Part shown: positions 34,949 through 45,250 of the stretch, piece by piece | How positions within the stretch are numbered: the stretch's first letter is position 1 | Layout of the letters: each line of letters starts with the position of its first letter | Assembly: GCA_037178855.1 (NCBI GenBank) | Contig: JASJZC010000003.1 | Location: 1,673,371 to 1,737,370 of the forward strand | Reading direction: 5' to 3' | From: Oscheius sp. JU75 | Lineage: Eukaryota > Nematoda > Chromadorea > Rhabditida > Rhabditidae | Length of the DNA stretch: 64,000 nucleotides | Notes under the pieces: model-generated | What the model saw: only the letters and a program-made list of their open reading frames with translations | Databases searched by the model: none | Told to the model about the DNA's origin: nothing | Program-made: the position numbers and the translations under genes

Positions 34949-37900
34949 TTAGGAATTTCCGATGGAGCCCATGATTATGGCCTTGACGATGGTACCCTTC
35001 TCCATGAATTTGCTTCCATGCTGATCACAGCTGGGCATTTCCACGAGGACGTTGGAGCCGACGGCGCTCAGAAGACTGAAAAATTAAGATGGATGTTTGA
35101 AACGAGGTGGGAAAGCTACTGTATCTAAAACGTCAGGCTCACCAACTCTTAATCACAGACGCCGATACGCAGCCAATTTCGGAAAACAGTTGCGAATCGA
35201 AGTCCATGGCTACAAGTATGGTACTTTTGCAAATGATTACGGTATTGGCCACTTTTTACAGCAAACAGCAGGTCGGGACACGAGAAGATCTTACCGGCTG
35301 GATCGCTGGTTATGGAACAGCTGAACTTTCGGAGAGAGATCGAATGGATCGACTGAGAATGTCAAGACTCCGCGCATGAACTCCGGACGGTCTCCGATGG
35401 AGACGTCTTCGGTTAGCTGAAAAATGCATTATTTGGGACTGGGGGCTGGAAAGAAAGAAGGTAGTCTGCTGACCTTGACCAGGATTCGATGATGAGCTGC
35501 ACCCTCGCCCCGACCGGACATCTTGTAGAGAGCGGGAAGGACAAAGAGTTGAGCGCAGACTAGTGAGGAGACAGGGTTTCCTGAATAGAGTTACATGTCA
35601 AAGGAGAAAGAGTCAAGACAGCTCAGAGTATGTTCAGTGAGAGTCGGTACATTTCCCAGGCAGGTGCAGGGTCTGACTGGGCTCGGAAAGTCTAGAGGAC
35701 CTAGGTCAGCATGAGAAACCTATCGGAACAGGTTTGTCACTCTCCAGAACTTGTAGAACACAGAGTGATTCGATAAATCTTCGGGTATCACAGGTCAAAA
35801 GACACCCAGTGACCCGATAGACACAGTCAAGGGACAATCTCTACTCACCAGGCAGTGCAAAGAACAGCTTCCTCCTTCCCTCGAAAACTCCCGAGGCGAA
35901 TGTGCAGGGCAGACCCGGCTTCATCATAATCCTGCCGAAATGAATTTTGAAGTCGAAATTCTTTTCCAGAATGTTCTTCAGAAGGTCCCTTTCTCCCATG
36001 CTAACACTTCCAGAAGAGACAACGATGTCAGCCTTGCCGAAGCTTCGAACGATGCAGTCGATCATGGCCTCCCGACTGAAGTTGTATCGTTTGTCTGTCA
36101 TTTTATATTCTTTCCCAGGGTCTAAAAAACTAAACAATGCAATATCAAATCAAAATGGTGACTCAAAGCGCATGTTGCTTATATAACCCCATCTAACCGC
36201 TCCTGGAGAAAACCGATGACACGATAACGTGATTATTTACGAAATTATAGTTCGAGAGCTCGGATCCGGTGCTATTTTGTGACAGAAAAACTCACGTGTC
36301 CACTCCAATACCTCCATCGATGGCTTCAGCCCCGTGCTTGTTGAACAGGGCCAAAAGTTGGGGACGGTTGGTGTCTCTCACACTACTGGTAGTAATGTCT
36401 GCCTCGGATGGGTCAACTAGCTGAAAATTTTAGCTCGATTAATTTGAAAACATCCCTAGATACGCAGTGAATTTTCGTTTACAGGCTGGTTTACAATGGG
36501 TGGCTTAGTGAAGCGCGCCAGTTCTTTCATCATTTTCGGGCCCAAAAAATAATTTATCAGGTTAGCGATGTATAAGTTATTGTTTAGATCAAAGAACTTA
36601 GAACTATGTATACCCAGAAAAACGATTGGTTGGGGCTCCAAACCGTGTTAGAAGGGCGGCTTTTTAATCAACAACATTAGGCGCGCCACTTCTATCCCCA
36701 ATATCGGAGTCAAGGAGCGGTTTTCCAGCTTAGCGATGTTTCGCAAAGTTGTAGCAATTGTTCCGCGCTACAACTTTGTATGACATCACAAAGCTGAAAG
36801 ATTACTTGTTCGGCCAGAAAACTGAGATAAGTTGGAATTTGGGCGCGAAAGTTTCAAAAAAATGAAGGAGCTACCATACCTCACTTCCCGTGCTCATAAC
36901 AACAATTTTTGGTTTCTTATAGACAATGACAGGACGATGTCCCCATCCAGCAGCCAACAAAACTCCCAGTTCAGCGGGATGGATTGTTGAGCCACGGTTG
37001 AGCAGGAGCTGTTCCTTGGAGATGTCCGATCCCGGCTCCCGAATGTTGTGACCGGGGAAGACTTCCTCGTCCACCATGATCTCCAGCTCTTCCGTGTCCT
37101 AAACTGTATTTCTCTCAAAATTGTTGAGAGTATTTACAGTTTTCTGCGTGACATTAGTGTTCTCGACCTTGATGACAGCGTCGGCTCCTTCTGGGACTGG
37201 AGCTCCTGGAATGAGTTTGTGTGATAGGGAGGCAGGGCGAAGAGGCAACTATCTGTCAGTCCAGTAGCCAACCAAACTTTTCAATAATTCAATAAGAGTG
37301 CCATGTTTGAATCCTGAACCTGACATAAGTTTTCGTTTCTGTCCGACTAGACATTATGGCGGAACTTGTCGACCTCCAAGTTTTCTGGATCTTTTATCTG
37401 AGACAGAGACTAGCGGTTCAGAAGATCTCTTTTGGTGTTTATTATGTTCACGTTCAGGATTCTCTACTACCAAAGAGCAAGTCTATCAGTCTCTCCAATC
37501 TGACAAGTTAAATCATGTCGAGCGATGTGGTGGCTATGCACTGACTCTAGAACTTCTGTTTTCTGTCTATCTAGTTCTGTTGACGTCAGACCCTCTGCTA
37601 GTGAAAAATGGTTTGCAATGAACCGATTTTCAGAAACAGCTCAACTTACCTGTACTGATTCTGGCGCAAGTACCCGACTCTACTCTGTTCCGGGTCGGCT
37701 CTCCGGCACAGGAGATTCCAATGACTTTCAGGGGCCTGTTTTCACGGTATTTCTCTTCTCCTTCGCCTAAAAACAATAGTCGAAACTGGTGCAATATTCG
37801 ACTAACATTTGATGGCATACCCGTCCATGATTGAAGTCCGTACTGGCGGAAGGTCATCCTGAGATTGGATGTCTTCAGCGACGATTCTGCCTGAAACAGT

Positions 37901-38461
37901 ATTTCCATCACACTTCGTCATGTTTATGTGTATTTTCAACAAAAACGTCTGCGTCATCAAGTTCGAAAGAAGACAAACTCCATTTGGGCCCTAAACGTTC
38001 TAAAGACATCCATTGCGTTTTTCGCAATGATGATGACATTTTCGAGAAAGTCGATGTTCTGAAAACTTGTAACCCGTGATCTGTTCTACAACTTTACTGA
38101 ATACCACGAAGCTCGAAAATTACTTCTTCGACCAGAAATAGTGCATGGGCTCGCACTAGGTGACAGAATGTTGCAGCTTTCTTTCAGTGACATTTCCCAG
38201 TTATGCTATGTTTTACAAAATTTTAAATTAGATTAAAGCCCCAGAAAATCACCCTGGAAATAAAAAAAAACCTACCCATAGTTAACTTTGATCCAATAAT
38301 TTCCTCCTTCTCCGGCTCATGGCACTGATCCAGAACTGCATTCTCCGCAAAGGTGACAGAGACAGCCTCATATGGACTCGATCGAGCCCTATGCAATGGC
38401 TGTAAATGGTGGGAATCTCAAAAAGTGATAGAAAAGAAGCTACCGAGGAATGGTCACACAT
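34949..38461 (-). CDS. Gephyrin E domain / MoeA, molybdenum cofactor synthesis
   Basis: Spliced minus-strand gene starting at 38461 (MCDHSS, then SPYEAVSVTFAENAV). Conserved blocks follow in order: GRIVAEDIQSQDDLPPVRTS with MDGYAIK, GAPVPEGADAVIKVENT, VMSTGSEV, VVSSGSVSMGERD, IHFGRIMMKPGLPCTFAS, FFALPGNPVSSLVCAQLF and the C-terminal beta-domain ending KAIIMGSIGNS. MoeA/gephyrin-E inserts molybdenum into molybdopterin-AMP. No MogA-like G domain is seen, so this is a stand-alone MoeA, as in invertebrates where the two activities are separate genes. Introns are large for this window (for example 36430-36870 and 37910-38270) and hold copies of repeats R1 and R2. The stop lies 87 bases from the ADAT3 stop: the two genes converge tail to tail. 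Confidence 0.9.
35131..35192. repeat. Dispersed repeat R1, copy in MoeA intron
   Basis: CACCAACTCTTAATCACAGA followed by CGCCGATACGCAGCC, matching the ORC4-intron copy at 20271-20332. Confidence 0.6.
38055..38145. repeat. Dispersed repeat R2, copy 2
   Basis: TGTTCTGAAAACTTGTAACC, then GTGATCTGTTCTACAACTTT; matches 20951-20998. Its right part (TTCTTCGACCAGAAA) matches 36810-36826. Confidence 0.65.
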
Positions 38462-38868
38462 GTTTAAGGGTGTTGTTGACTTGTTTGCTCGTGAGAGCGG
38501 GTGATGGGAATCGATAGTGGCCTTTGAATCAGTATTAGGCGCGCGGCCCCGACACCAAAACAACAATACGGGCAATATTTATAGTGGGCAAAGAGACAAA
38601 GAGATTGGAAGAGCGTGACGTTTGGTTTTAGGGTGATTGAATCGGGACAGGGAGAGTTGCCTCCAGTAGTCTATAGAGGGAACAGAACTGTTTTTTTATC
38701 TTATTGTAGAGGTCAGTGGGAGATATGTTGGGCAGAGATCCCATCACTCTTATCTTTGGATAGGCAAAGAATCGACAGCGGCAGTTCCGGGAAAACGATA
38801 AGAAGAGCAAGAGCAAGAAGGAATTGTAAACTGTTTATTCCTATTCCCAGTTCCTCAATGAGCCTCAA

Positions 38869-39486
38869 TCAAACACGTTTGTAGAACCTCTTGGCAACTA
38901 CTCCGTCAGCTTCGAGTCTCTGCAAAACCTTTGCCTAGCCGAACTTTCGAGGTGAACATACCACCAGGAGATACTCCTTCCCGTCTTCTTTTACGAAACT
39001 GAACTCGTACGTCTCTGCTTTAGCTTCACCATCCTTGTCAGTGGGAACGTGTTTCTCGTAGAGAACGCCATTGGTGAGAGTAAAGGTTACCTATAAAAGC
39101 TGTCACTGTCACTATAACTCTCTCCTACCTTATGATCAGTCGAGTCCAGTCCCTCTCCAATGAATTCCTTCCCCAACTCGACATCCTTATAGAATAGATC
39201 CTTCTGGCTGGTCAGATTAGCGTAGTCGAACTTTCCAGGCTTCGAACTCTTCTTGAATTCCTTCTTGAAAGTCGCGAATCCGATGAGTGATCGGATCAGC
39301 CAACTATACCCTGGGAGTTATCATTGGACCAGGAAAAATAGTGACGTTCCTACCCTTAGCCTCTAGGTAAGCGTCCAAGTTCTCAGAGTGATCCAGCTCA
39401 AAGAGACCGTAAAACTGTTCCGGCAGTGGCTCGGATGCGGAAGTAAGTACGGCTAGGAAGGAGAGAACAAGGAAGAGACGAATCAT
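38869..39486 (-). CDS. Secreted fatty-acid-binding protein, nematode As-p18/LBP type
   Basis: Four exons (first 39486 to about 39350; stop at 38869). A signal peptide (MIRLFLVLSFLAVLTSAS) precedes a FABP barrel beginning PEQFYGLFELDHSENLDAYL and WLIRSLIGFATFKKEFK, with later strands TFTLTNGVLYEKH and LQRLEADGVVAKRFYK. The Phe-x-Gly-x-Phe-x-Leu opening and the ending with basic/aromatic residues are FABP hallmarks. Cytosolic FABPs lack signal peptides; secreted forms are a known nematode peculiarity, carrying fatty acids in perivitelline or body fluid. A poly-A signal (AATAAA, minus, 38839-38834) lies about 30 bases past the stop. The frames of exons 2 and 3 were joined by similarity. Confidence 0.8.
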
Positions 39487-39858
39487 CGCTCGGTGTGAAC
39501 CGATTCTCTCTCGGTGCGACCCGTTTAGGAAGCGGGCGTGCTTTTGCAGAAACAGAAAAAGAAGTGATGTGGGAGAGAGAATTGTCGAAGTACATGGAAC
39601 ATTACAGCAGTTGAGAGAGAAGCATTGTCATTTTCAGTGGAAGTCTATTTGATAGAACCGGCTGAAACGAAATAGCCAGACGAAAAAGTTAGAATGTCCT
39701 CATAAGTATCTGGGTGTGGAAAGAATATCAGTGACAGTAGGGACAGGAACATGAACAGATTCTCTAGGCTGAGAAAACACATGAGATCGTAGAGCCAAAG
39801 TTCAACGGGTCACAAGCAGAGGACAAAGAGTTTTCGATTGAAAAGATTCATTGACAAT

Positions 39859-40212
39859 TTAGCACGGACCAATGGAGCGAATGGTGTTATCCATGCCGCA
39901 GTCGTTGAGATTGAAGTGACAGGTAGTTCCAGGTCTGAGTATCTGATAGTTTCCTTCGCAACCGGATAACTAAAGATTCTTTTTTCGGTCGAGTCAGGAG
40001 TAGGTTAGACTCACTTCATAGATAGCGACGCACGTATCGTGGGTCTTGATGGAGGAAGCCACATCCCACCAGGATCTAGGCAGGCTATAGCAACCGTAAC
40101 TGTAATTTGCAGTTGTGTGAGCGTCTCCTTTATGATGCGAATACTTGTACACGGTAGCACGCCAGGCTGTTGCCGAGATAGCCAGAAGAGAAAGGAGGGC
40201 AAGGAGCTTCAT
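39859..40212 (-). CDS. Secreted beta/gamma-crystallin-like protein, copy 2
   Basis: Exons 40015-40212 and 39859-39969 joined across a 45-nt intron give 102 residues. Signal peptide MKLLALLSLLAISATAW, then VYKYSHHKGDAH and WWDVASSIKTHDTC, and in exon 2 CEGNYQILRPGTTC and CGMDNTIRSIGPC. The exon split and cysteine pattern match copy 1 (17073-17415), so the two are paralogues. An ATACAAAAG element on the minus strand about 30 bases above the ATG is a weaker counterpart of copy 1's TATA box. The fold assignment rests on motif spacing; the role is unknown. Confidence 0.75.
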
Positions 40213-40384
40213 GCTTTGGTCACATTTGGGGATCTTCGCGCTTTTGTATGCTAAGCTGTTCACTGCCCAGTCAGCCAACATCATATTGTCCACTTGTTCT
40301 GAGAGTTATCAGTCAGTATTTTGGGAATCAACTAAAGTTCCAGAACGCTGACTCAAATTCTACTAATTGAAAGACGGTGAACCA

Positions 40385-40615
40385 GGACAATGAGAGGGAG
40401 CAATGAACAGCTCATTCCTGGAACTACCTGTCATCATCATCTGGGAGAGTGCGAGATGAAGGTCTTTTGATTCTTACTAACGTGTACATTGCAAATATTC
40501 TTATCCGATAGTAAACCAGACAATTAGCAAAGTTTATCGTAACTTCTTTTATTGTCTCGATTTCAAACTGTGCTAACTGTGCTATCTTTGCAAACTTTTG
40601 TAACACAAGTAATGC
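40385..40615 (+). pseudogene. Third crystallin-like copy, decayed exon 2 and 3' UTR
   Basis: Plus-strand GGAACTACCTGTCATCATCA and CTGGGAGAGTGCGAGATGAA align with the exon 2 stretch of copy 1 encoding DTTCRHHLGECGMN. Here translation ends early (GECEMKVF then stop). The following 130 bases, from TAACGTGTACATTGCAAATA on, match the 3' UTR of copy 1 (17075 down to 16863), with about 105 bases missing. It lies head to head with copy 2. Confidence 0.8.
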
Positions 40616-40639
40616 TATCGCCCCTTGGGGCTCAATAAG

Positions 40640-41125
40640 AATGCAAAGGAGTAGCGATGAATTCGAAGATTAGTCCAAGCGGCTTTGCAAGGGTTTTTCA
40701 ACAATATATGATGTTCATGCTGTCACTCGCCGAAAAATGCATAGAATACGCAACTCCTATCTACTTTGCATTTGTCGACTTTTGCAAAGCCTTTGATTCT
40801 ATCGGATGGAATGCAGTCTGGAGCACTGTTATCGACTGGAGTCAAAAAAGAATTAGTGATTATGCTATAACGAATATACGAATCCTCGAACACATACGTT
40901 ATTGTCAAAAAGTAAAAAGTAACTGGACTTGGAAAAAGAAGTAGGAGATACCCTCTCTTCTCTGCTATTAACTGCGTACTCAGAAGTATAATTCACTTAT
41001 CGGAAAATCTCGAGCCGAACTGGAGAGAATGCTTCGAAAATTGATGGACACAGCAGAGCTGATTGGCCTACGAATTAACGACAAGAAGACGATTCTTTTT
41101 AAAAACTGTACTACAACAAGGATTT
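40640..41125 (+). pseudogene. Non-LTR retrotransposon reverse-transcriptase fragment
   Basis: Plus-strand frames give YFAFVDFCKAFDSIGWNAVW, the conserved RT block 3 with KAFDS, and, after frame breaks, LRKLMDTAELIGLRINDKKT, the block just after the catalytic YADD (not visible). Stops and shifts mark it as dead. The start of this segment shares AGTAATGCTATCGCC with 21690. Confidence 0.75.
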
Positions 41126-41133
41126 ATTTACGA

Positions 41134-41580
41134 TTATCGTATCATTTCGATATGTCGCATTTTGCTCTTTCTGAAGTTGTCGGGATCCACCTTAGCCATC
41201 TGTACCCAGTTCTCGCCACATCTTGTTGCAAAATCGTCGCATGAAGACCATCTTCTGTTCACGATGAATCCGGTCTGACCGTCATGTAGCAGCAGATGTC
41301 CTGTCGATTGCACGATTTGGCTTCCTCGTCCTCTTCTTTTGACCTCGCTTAGAGCAATCACATCAAAGTCGACGTCGTGTAGAGCATCGTTCAGCTCAGC
41401 AAGACGGGCGTCTGTTCGTAGCGTTCGGCAATTCAGCGATCCGATCCTTAGACGCAGCAATTCGGACATGTAGCGCCACCAGGTTGTCCAGGCTACTGAT
41501 GGGCGAGAGTAGTCTACTGTCTTCAATTAGAGACGCGGAAGGAAGCGACTTCCTTCTGCGAACGCAGCAGACTTCACCAG
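41134..41580 (-). pseudogene. LINE AP-endonuclease fragment in opposite orientation
   Basis: The minus-strand frame reads LRIGSLNCRTLRTDARLAEL, then DFDVIALSEVKRRG and GQTGFIVNRRW, the N-terminal part of a retrotransposon endonuclease (the S-N-C-R-T and E-V-K positions match the N and E metal-site motifs). It cuts into plus-strand RT sequence: FKDEVKYLEVSIS, like the RT thumb block, resumes at about 41610-41700. Confidence 0.75.
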
Positions 41581-41599
41581 ACAACAAGGATACCTTTCT

Positions 41600-41775
41600 C
41601 ATTCAATGGGTTGAACTTTAAAGATGAAGTGAAATACCTCGAAGTCTCCATTTCTCTTCAATTGGACCACCATAAAAATCAAACCGAGTGAATCGATGGA
41701 GTAACGATAGAGTGAGAAATATTACCAAAGTCAAAGATTGGGTGAAAGTGGCTGACCGACTGAAACTTACCTGCG
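41600..41775 (+). pseudogene. RT thumb fragment continuing the plus-strand LINE
   Basis: Plus frame with GLNFKDEVKYLEVSISL and [10 protein letters not shown], in part broken by stops. The VKYL-x-V block resembles the VxYLGxxI region downstream of LINE reverse transcriptase domains. Confidence 0.5.
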
Positions 41776-41789
41776 CTCACAGATTTACG

Positions 41790-42055
41790 AAGATGCCTCA
41801 GGATATCTTTTCCTGGGGGACTACGTGGACCGCGGCAAGCAGAATCTGGAGACGATTTTGCTGATGTCCGCGCTGGCAAAAGTTCCAGGACACCTTCAAC
41901 TGAATGCCTCTGTGTGGACTGATCGGCGGCCGAGTTTTTGACTCTTCTTGGCTCTGCTCTTCTCGACGGCCTCCTTGAAATCTTCTTATTGTATTCTTTC
42001 TCAAGAGTCACCATCTCTTTGAACAGTTCCCGTCTAATCTCTCAAAGGATTCCTC
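41790..42055 (+). pseudogene. Relic of the PP1-like gene and its 3' flank
   Basis: Plus-strand sequence at 41800-41865 matches PP1 coding DNA for [18 protein letters not shown] with one or two changes. It then jumps across an internal deletion to the exon 2 part near [17 protein letters not shown], with a stop in place of W. From about 41938 to 42050 it matches the region downstream of the PP1 gene (15555-15680 in reverse). The intron is gone through deletion, not retroposition, since flanking DNA is included. Confidence 0.85.
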
Positions 42056-42948
42056 GTGGTAGGCAATGCTAGGAACAGAGATATTCTAGTTTGAAATACC
42101 CAAAAGTCTGTGTGTATGTCTGAAGCCATTATTGCAATTAGTGTGCACTACAAGACAAGTCTAAACGAGTCAGTTTGGGTAAAATTCTTTAAGAGAACGT
42201 TGCTTCTCTTAGGGTGGCTCGATTAGAACAGCATCTACCTGTCACGAGCCCCAACGGGGCATCAGCCACACTTGTTGAAAAGATATAGAGGCAGAGATAT
42301 ATGGGGACAACGAATAGTGACATGGACATAGACAGCAATAAAATCTCATATCTTATCAGCAAAACACTTCTTTCAAGATCTTCTATCTGTGAAAACTGAA
42401 AGAATGTTCTGCAGAACGACACGTTTATTTAAATCTTTCAGCAAGATCCAACCAAGCGAACATCCATATTTCCATTCGCTGGGGCGACAGTAAGTTCCAG
42501 AGCTTAGTTTTATAGCGGTCTTAGCAATGTTTCCTGAAAGTTGTCAGAGCTGCTGTAAAATACGGAAAACTCAGTGGAAAGACAGCGAGTATCGTACTCA
42601 TAGCGTCTTGTTCTAGACCGTGAGTGAAGCACGATCTCATGTCCATGGTAATACCTTCTTCAAAACAAGGAAAATACTAAGCCGTTGTCGAAGTGATGGC
42701 AAGTTTCATAACTTCGGGAAACTAACTTTTTATAGGAATACTTGCTCAGTCAGCGTTTCTCCGAAATCATTAGTCAGTGTTCGTTGATGGCTCATCCTGC
42801 TTACGTAAGATACCACGAAACCAACAAGTAAGACACCACTTTATTATGTACTGTTCAAACTGGTGTGCAAAAAAGGACAATAAAACGTGGTGAAAGTAAG
42901 GAAGATTTACAATATGCGTGGAGAAAAGTACATGGAGGGTAGGGGGCC
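42056..42948. other. Intergenic stretch and 3' UTR of the LDLRa gene
   Basis: No gene supported. The minus-strand poly-A signal of the LDLRa gene is at 42845-42840, so its 3' UTR is about 105 bases. The rest (42056-42800) shows no coding frame or RNA gene that I recognise. Confidence 0.4.
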
Positions 42949-44545
42949 TTAGAAGCCGTCTTGTAGATCCTGTAGACTGCGAAGAGCTTGAATTGCGCAG
43001 TAGGCCTTATCGGAATGGGTGGCGTTGGGGCAGGAGGAGTAGGGAAGGCAGACGTCTTCGCGACGAAGACAACGTGAACCATCGCCGCACATATAGAGGC
43101 CCTCGTGGCGGCCGAGACATTCTGAACGGGCTGTTTACTACAGAATCAGCACAAGAGGCTTACCTTGACAAGTACAGCCAATCTCGTCCTGTCCGTCGGA
43201 GCAGTGAGCGACACCATCACAGCGAGCAGATGCCTCGTGACACGATCCGTCGTTGCTGCAGCAGTACGACTCGGATCCGCTGCCACTACCGCTGTCAACT
43301 TCGTCCTCCGGGCTGGTCAGTTCGTCGAGCGGGCAGAATCCGGGGCAGTTCATTTCGTCGTGGCCGTCTTTGCAGTCGACGATGCCGTCACAGATGCGGT
43401 CCTCGGTGATACAGGTGCCGCAGTCGCAGACGGCCAGGTGGCTGGCGCTGCAGGAACGGCAGTCGCAGTCCTGGAACACGAATTTATTGAGGAAAAGTGG
43501 CCAAATCGAACCTCTTCATCGGATCCATCGTCGCAGTCGGGAACGCCGTCACAGACGTTTCGGGCGGGGACGCAGAGGTTGCTGTCGGCACAGAACTTGG
43601 CTCCGACGGAGCAGGTATTGCATTCACTCTCGTCACTGCCGTCGGCGCAGTCGTTGATCCCGTCACAGAGAGCCGCCGGGGGCAGGCAGATATCGGCGCC
43701 GCTTTCCTTTTTGCAGCGGTGCTGACCCTCGTCGCAATCGGATTCTGAAGTTCAGTTTAGTGGGAACGTGAAGTCTGCGACTAACTGCAAAAGTTTTTCT
43801 CGTCGTAATGATCCGGGCAGTGTTTGATCCGGTCACACATGTGATCGCCATGGAGACACATCATCTCGCCGTTGGTCAGCGGGCAGGAGGCCCAAGTCTG
43901 GCACTTTTGGCAGGCCCGCTCGTCCGATCCGTCCGGACAGTCGTTAATCCCGTCACATCGTTTCGAGGTGCTGATGACGATCGACGGGTTCTCAAGGCAG
44001 GTGAATCCAAAGCCGAAGCACATGGAGATGTTGGGCGGATAGAGCGACGTCACAGGGATTCCGTGGACTGTTGGTGTGAGATCGACGTCGTCCGTATCGT
44101 TGTCCGGCTTCAACGCTATGGGCAGAATGCGTTTCAACTGAATTGCAGGGTGATTGAGTAGGAGTGAAGCAGCAACGAACCAGGGTATCCTCGATACTGG
44201 AAACCAGAGCCTCGGGTGTACTGGATACGGCGTTTGTCAGCACGAAGATGGCCGGGATCATAGCGAGAAGGAGCGCCACAAGGACGCAAATTCCTATGAC
44301 CAGTAGGATTGCTGGCATCTGAAATATCTCGATTTACAGAATACAAGAGAAAGGTATACCTTGGTCACGCAGGAGCAACATGTATTCCCTACAAAGTCCC
44401 GGAATTGCTCCATTTTGCCTTGAGCGGTGTTCTTGTTCCCAGCGGCCGATCCTACATCCTCGATGTCCATGGCGTGGACGGAGGTGCCTCTTGTAGAATT
44501 CTCCCTCGAATTGGCAGGCCGCTCGGGTGTAGTGGACATTGACAC
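42949..44545 (-). CDS. Type II membrane protein with LDL-receptor class A repeats
   Basis: Spliced minus-strand gene. A cytoplasmic N terminus (MSMSTTPERPANSRE, ending CCSCVTK, possibly palmitoylated) is followed by one transmembrane helix (AILLVIGICVLVALLLAMIP) and an extracellular region with six clear LDLRa modules and one degenerate module. Core signatures: KRCDGINDCPDGSDERAC, CDRIKHCPDHYDEKNFC, LCDGINDCADGSDESEC, VCDGVPDCDDGSDEE, ICDGIVDCKDGHDEMNC, RCDGVAHCSDGQDEIGC, and a last one lacking the SDE core (VCLPYSSCPNAT). A Gly-Ser/acidic spacer splits modules 5 and 6. The acidic D-x-S-D-E sites should bind calcium and basic ligands. No protease, EGF or YWTD domain is seen, so this is not a full receptor or a TTSP enzyme; function is open. 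Confidence 0.85.
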
Positions 44546-45220
44546 CGCTGGAAGACATAAATGTGAGTACCGCTATAAATAAGCAGGGAAAAACGAAGTC
44601 TATACAGCGACAGAATCAACTGGATTGGTTTCGCCGAGTTTCTGTCACGCTCAGGCATCTTTTGGTTCTTGCTGACAAAAAAGAGCAGAGAAATGGACAC
44701 GGAATATGGGAGAAACAAAACAAGAATTTTTAGGATCGTATAGATTGTTCAGGAACGGGTAAACTGGCGGCATACTGTAGAGTTTTTACTCGTGGGACCC
44801 GCCGCACCAGTCCTTTAACATTCGTCAGGGGAATTCGCAGTTTTTTTCGCCTTTTTTTGCGGTTAATTCCAAAGATAGCAAATGACAAAAAAAAGTTAAG
44901 TAAAGAATTCATAGGAAAAACGGTGAAAACCGCTGCTAAAAGTTAAAAGTTTGGCACGGCGGGTCCCGCGACGATAAAATCTACAGTATGCTGCCAGTCA
45001 ATCAGTCAATTCCTGAACAGATCCCAAAATTTTTTACTTTTTTTGCTCGTTTCCCTCCGTTTTTCTACCCTTTTCCTTGTACTTTATTTGTCAATTTGTG
45101 AGCCAAAACAAAATTTCCGCGCAAACCGACCGGGTTTATGACCGGTATACACGTTAAACCAAACCACTACATCCTTGCTTCTTCGCAAGTTTTTCAGACT
45201 CCAACCTCTGCATTTTTTTC
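44546..45220. other. Intergenic region with a foldback element
   Basis: Between the divergent LDLRa and CPEB genes. Apart from the inverted-repeat element described separately, nothing is recognised. Acceptor-like TTTTTCAG (45190s) and TTGCAG (45226) sites suggest CPEB 5' UTR exons or trans-splice sites at the right end. Confidence 0.4.
44732..45026. mobile_element. Foldback/MITE-like inverted-repeat element
   Basis: The left arm 44732-44818 (GGATC, TTGTTCAGGAAC, GGCGGCATACTGTAGA, GGGACCCGCCG) is mirrored by the right arm 44941-45026 (CGGCGGGTCCCGCG, TCTACAGTATGCTGCCAG, TTCCTGAACAGATCC). The arms are about 85% alike around an unrelated loop of about 120 bases. Short AATTTTT runs flank both ends. 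No transposase is present. Confidence 0.65.
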
Positions 45221-45250
45221 TTGCAGGAGAAAAGTCATCGTCACCAGAAA

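Noticed and set aside
40640-41125. Group II intron or retroviral reverse transcriptase
   Set aside because: The KAFDS block and nearby endonuclease are those of non-LTR retrotransposons; no viral gag, env or LTR is near.
41790-41935. Processed (retroposed) PP1 pseudogene
   Set aside because: Non-transcribed flanking sequence from 15555-15680 is included and there is no poly-A tail, so it is a DNA duplication with deletions.
43165-43725. 186-codon plus-strand frame opposite the LDLRa gene
   Set aside because: Antisense shadow of cysteine-rich LDLRa coding sequence; the minus strand carries repeated CDG..DCxDGSDE motifs.
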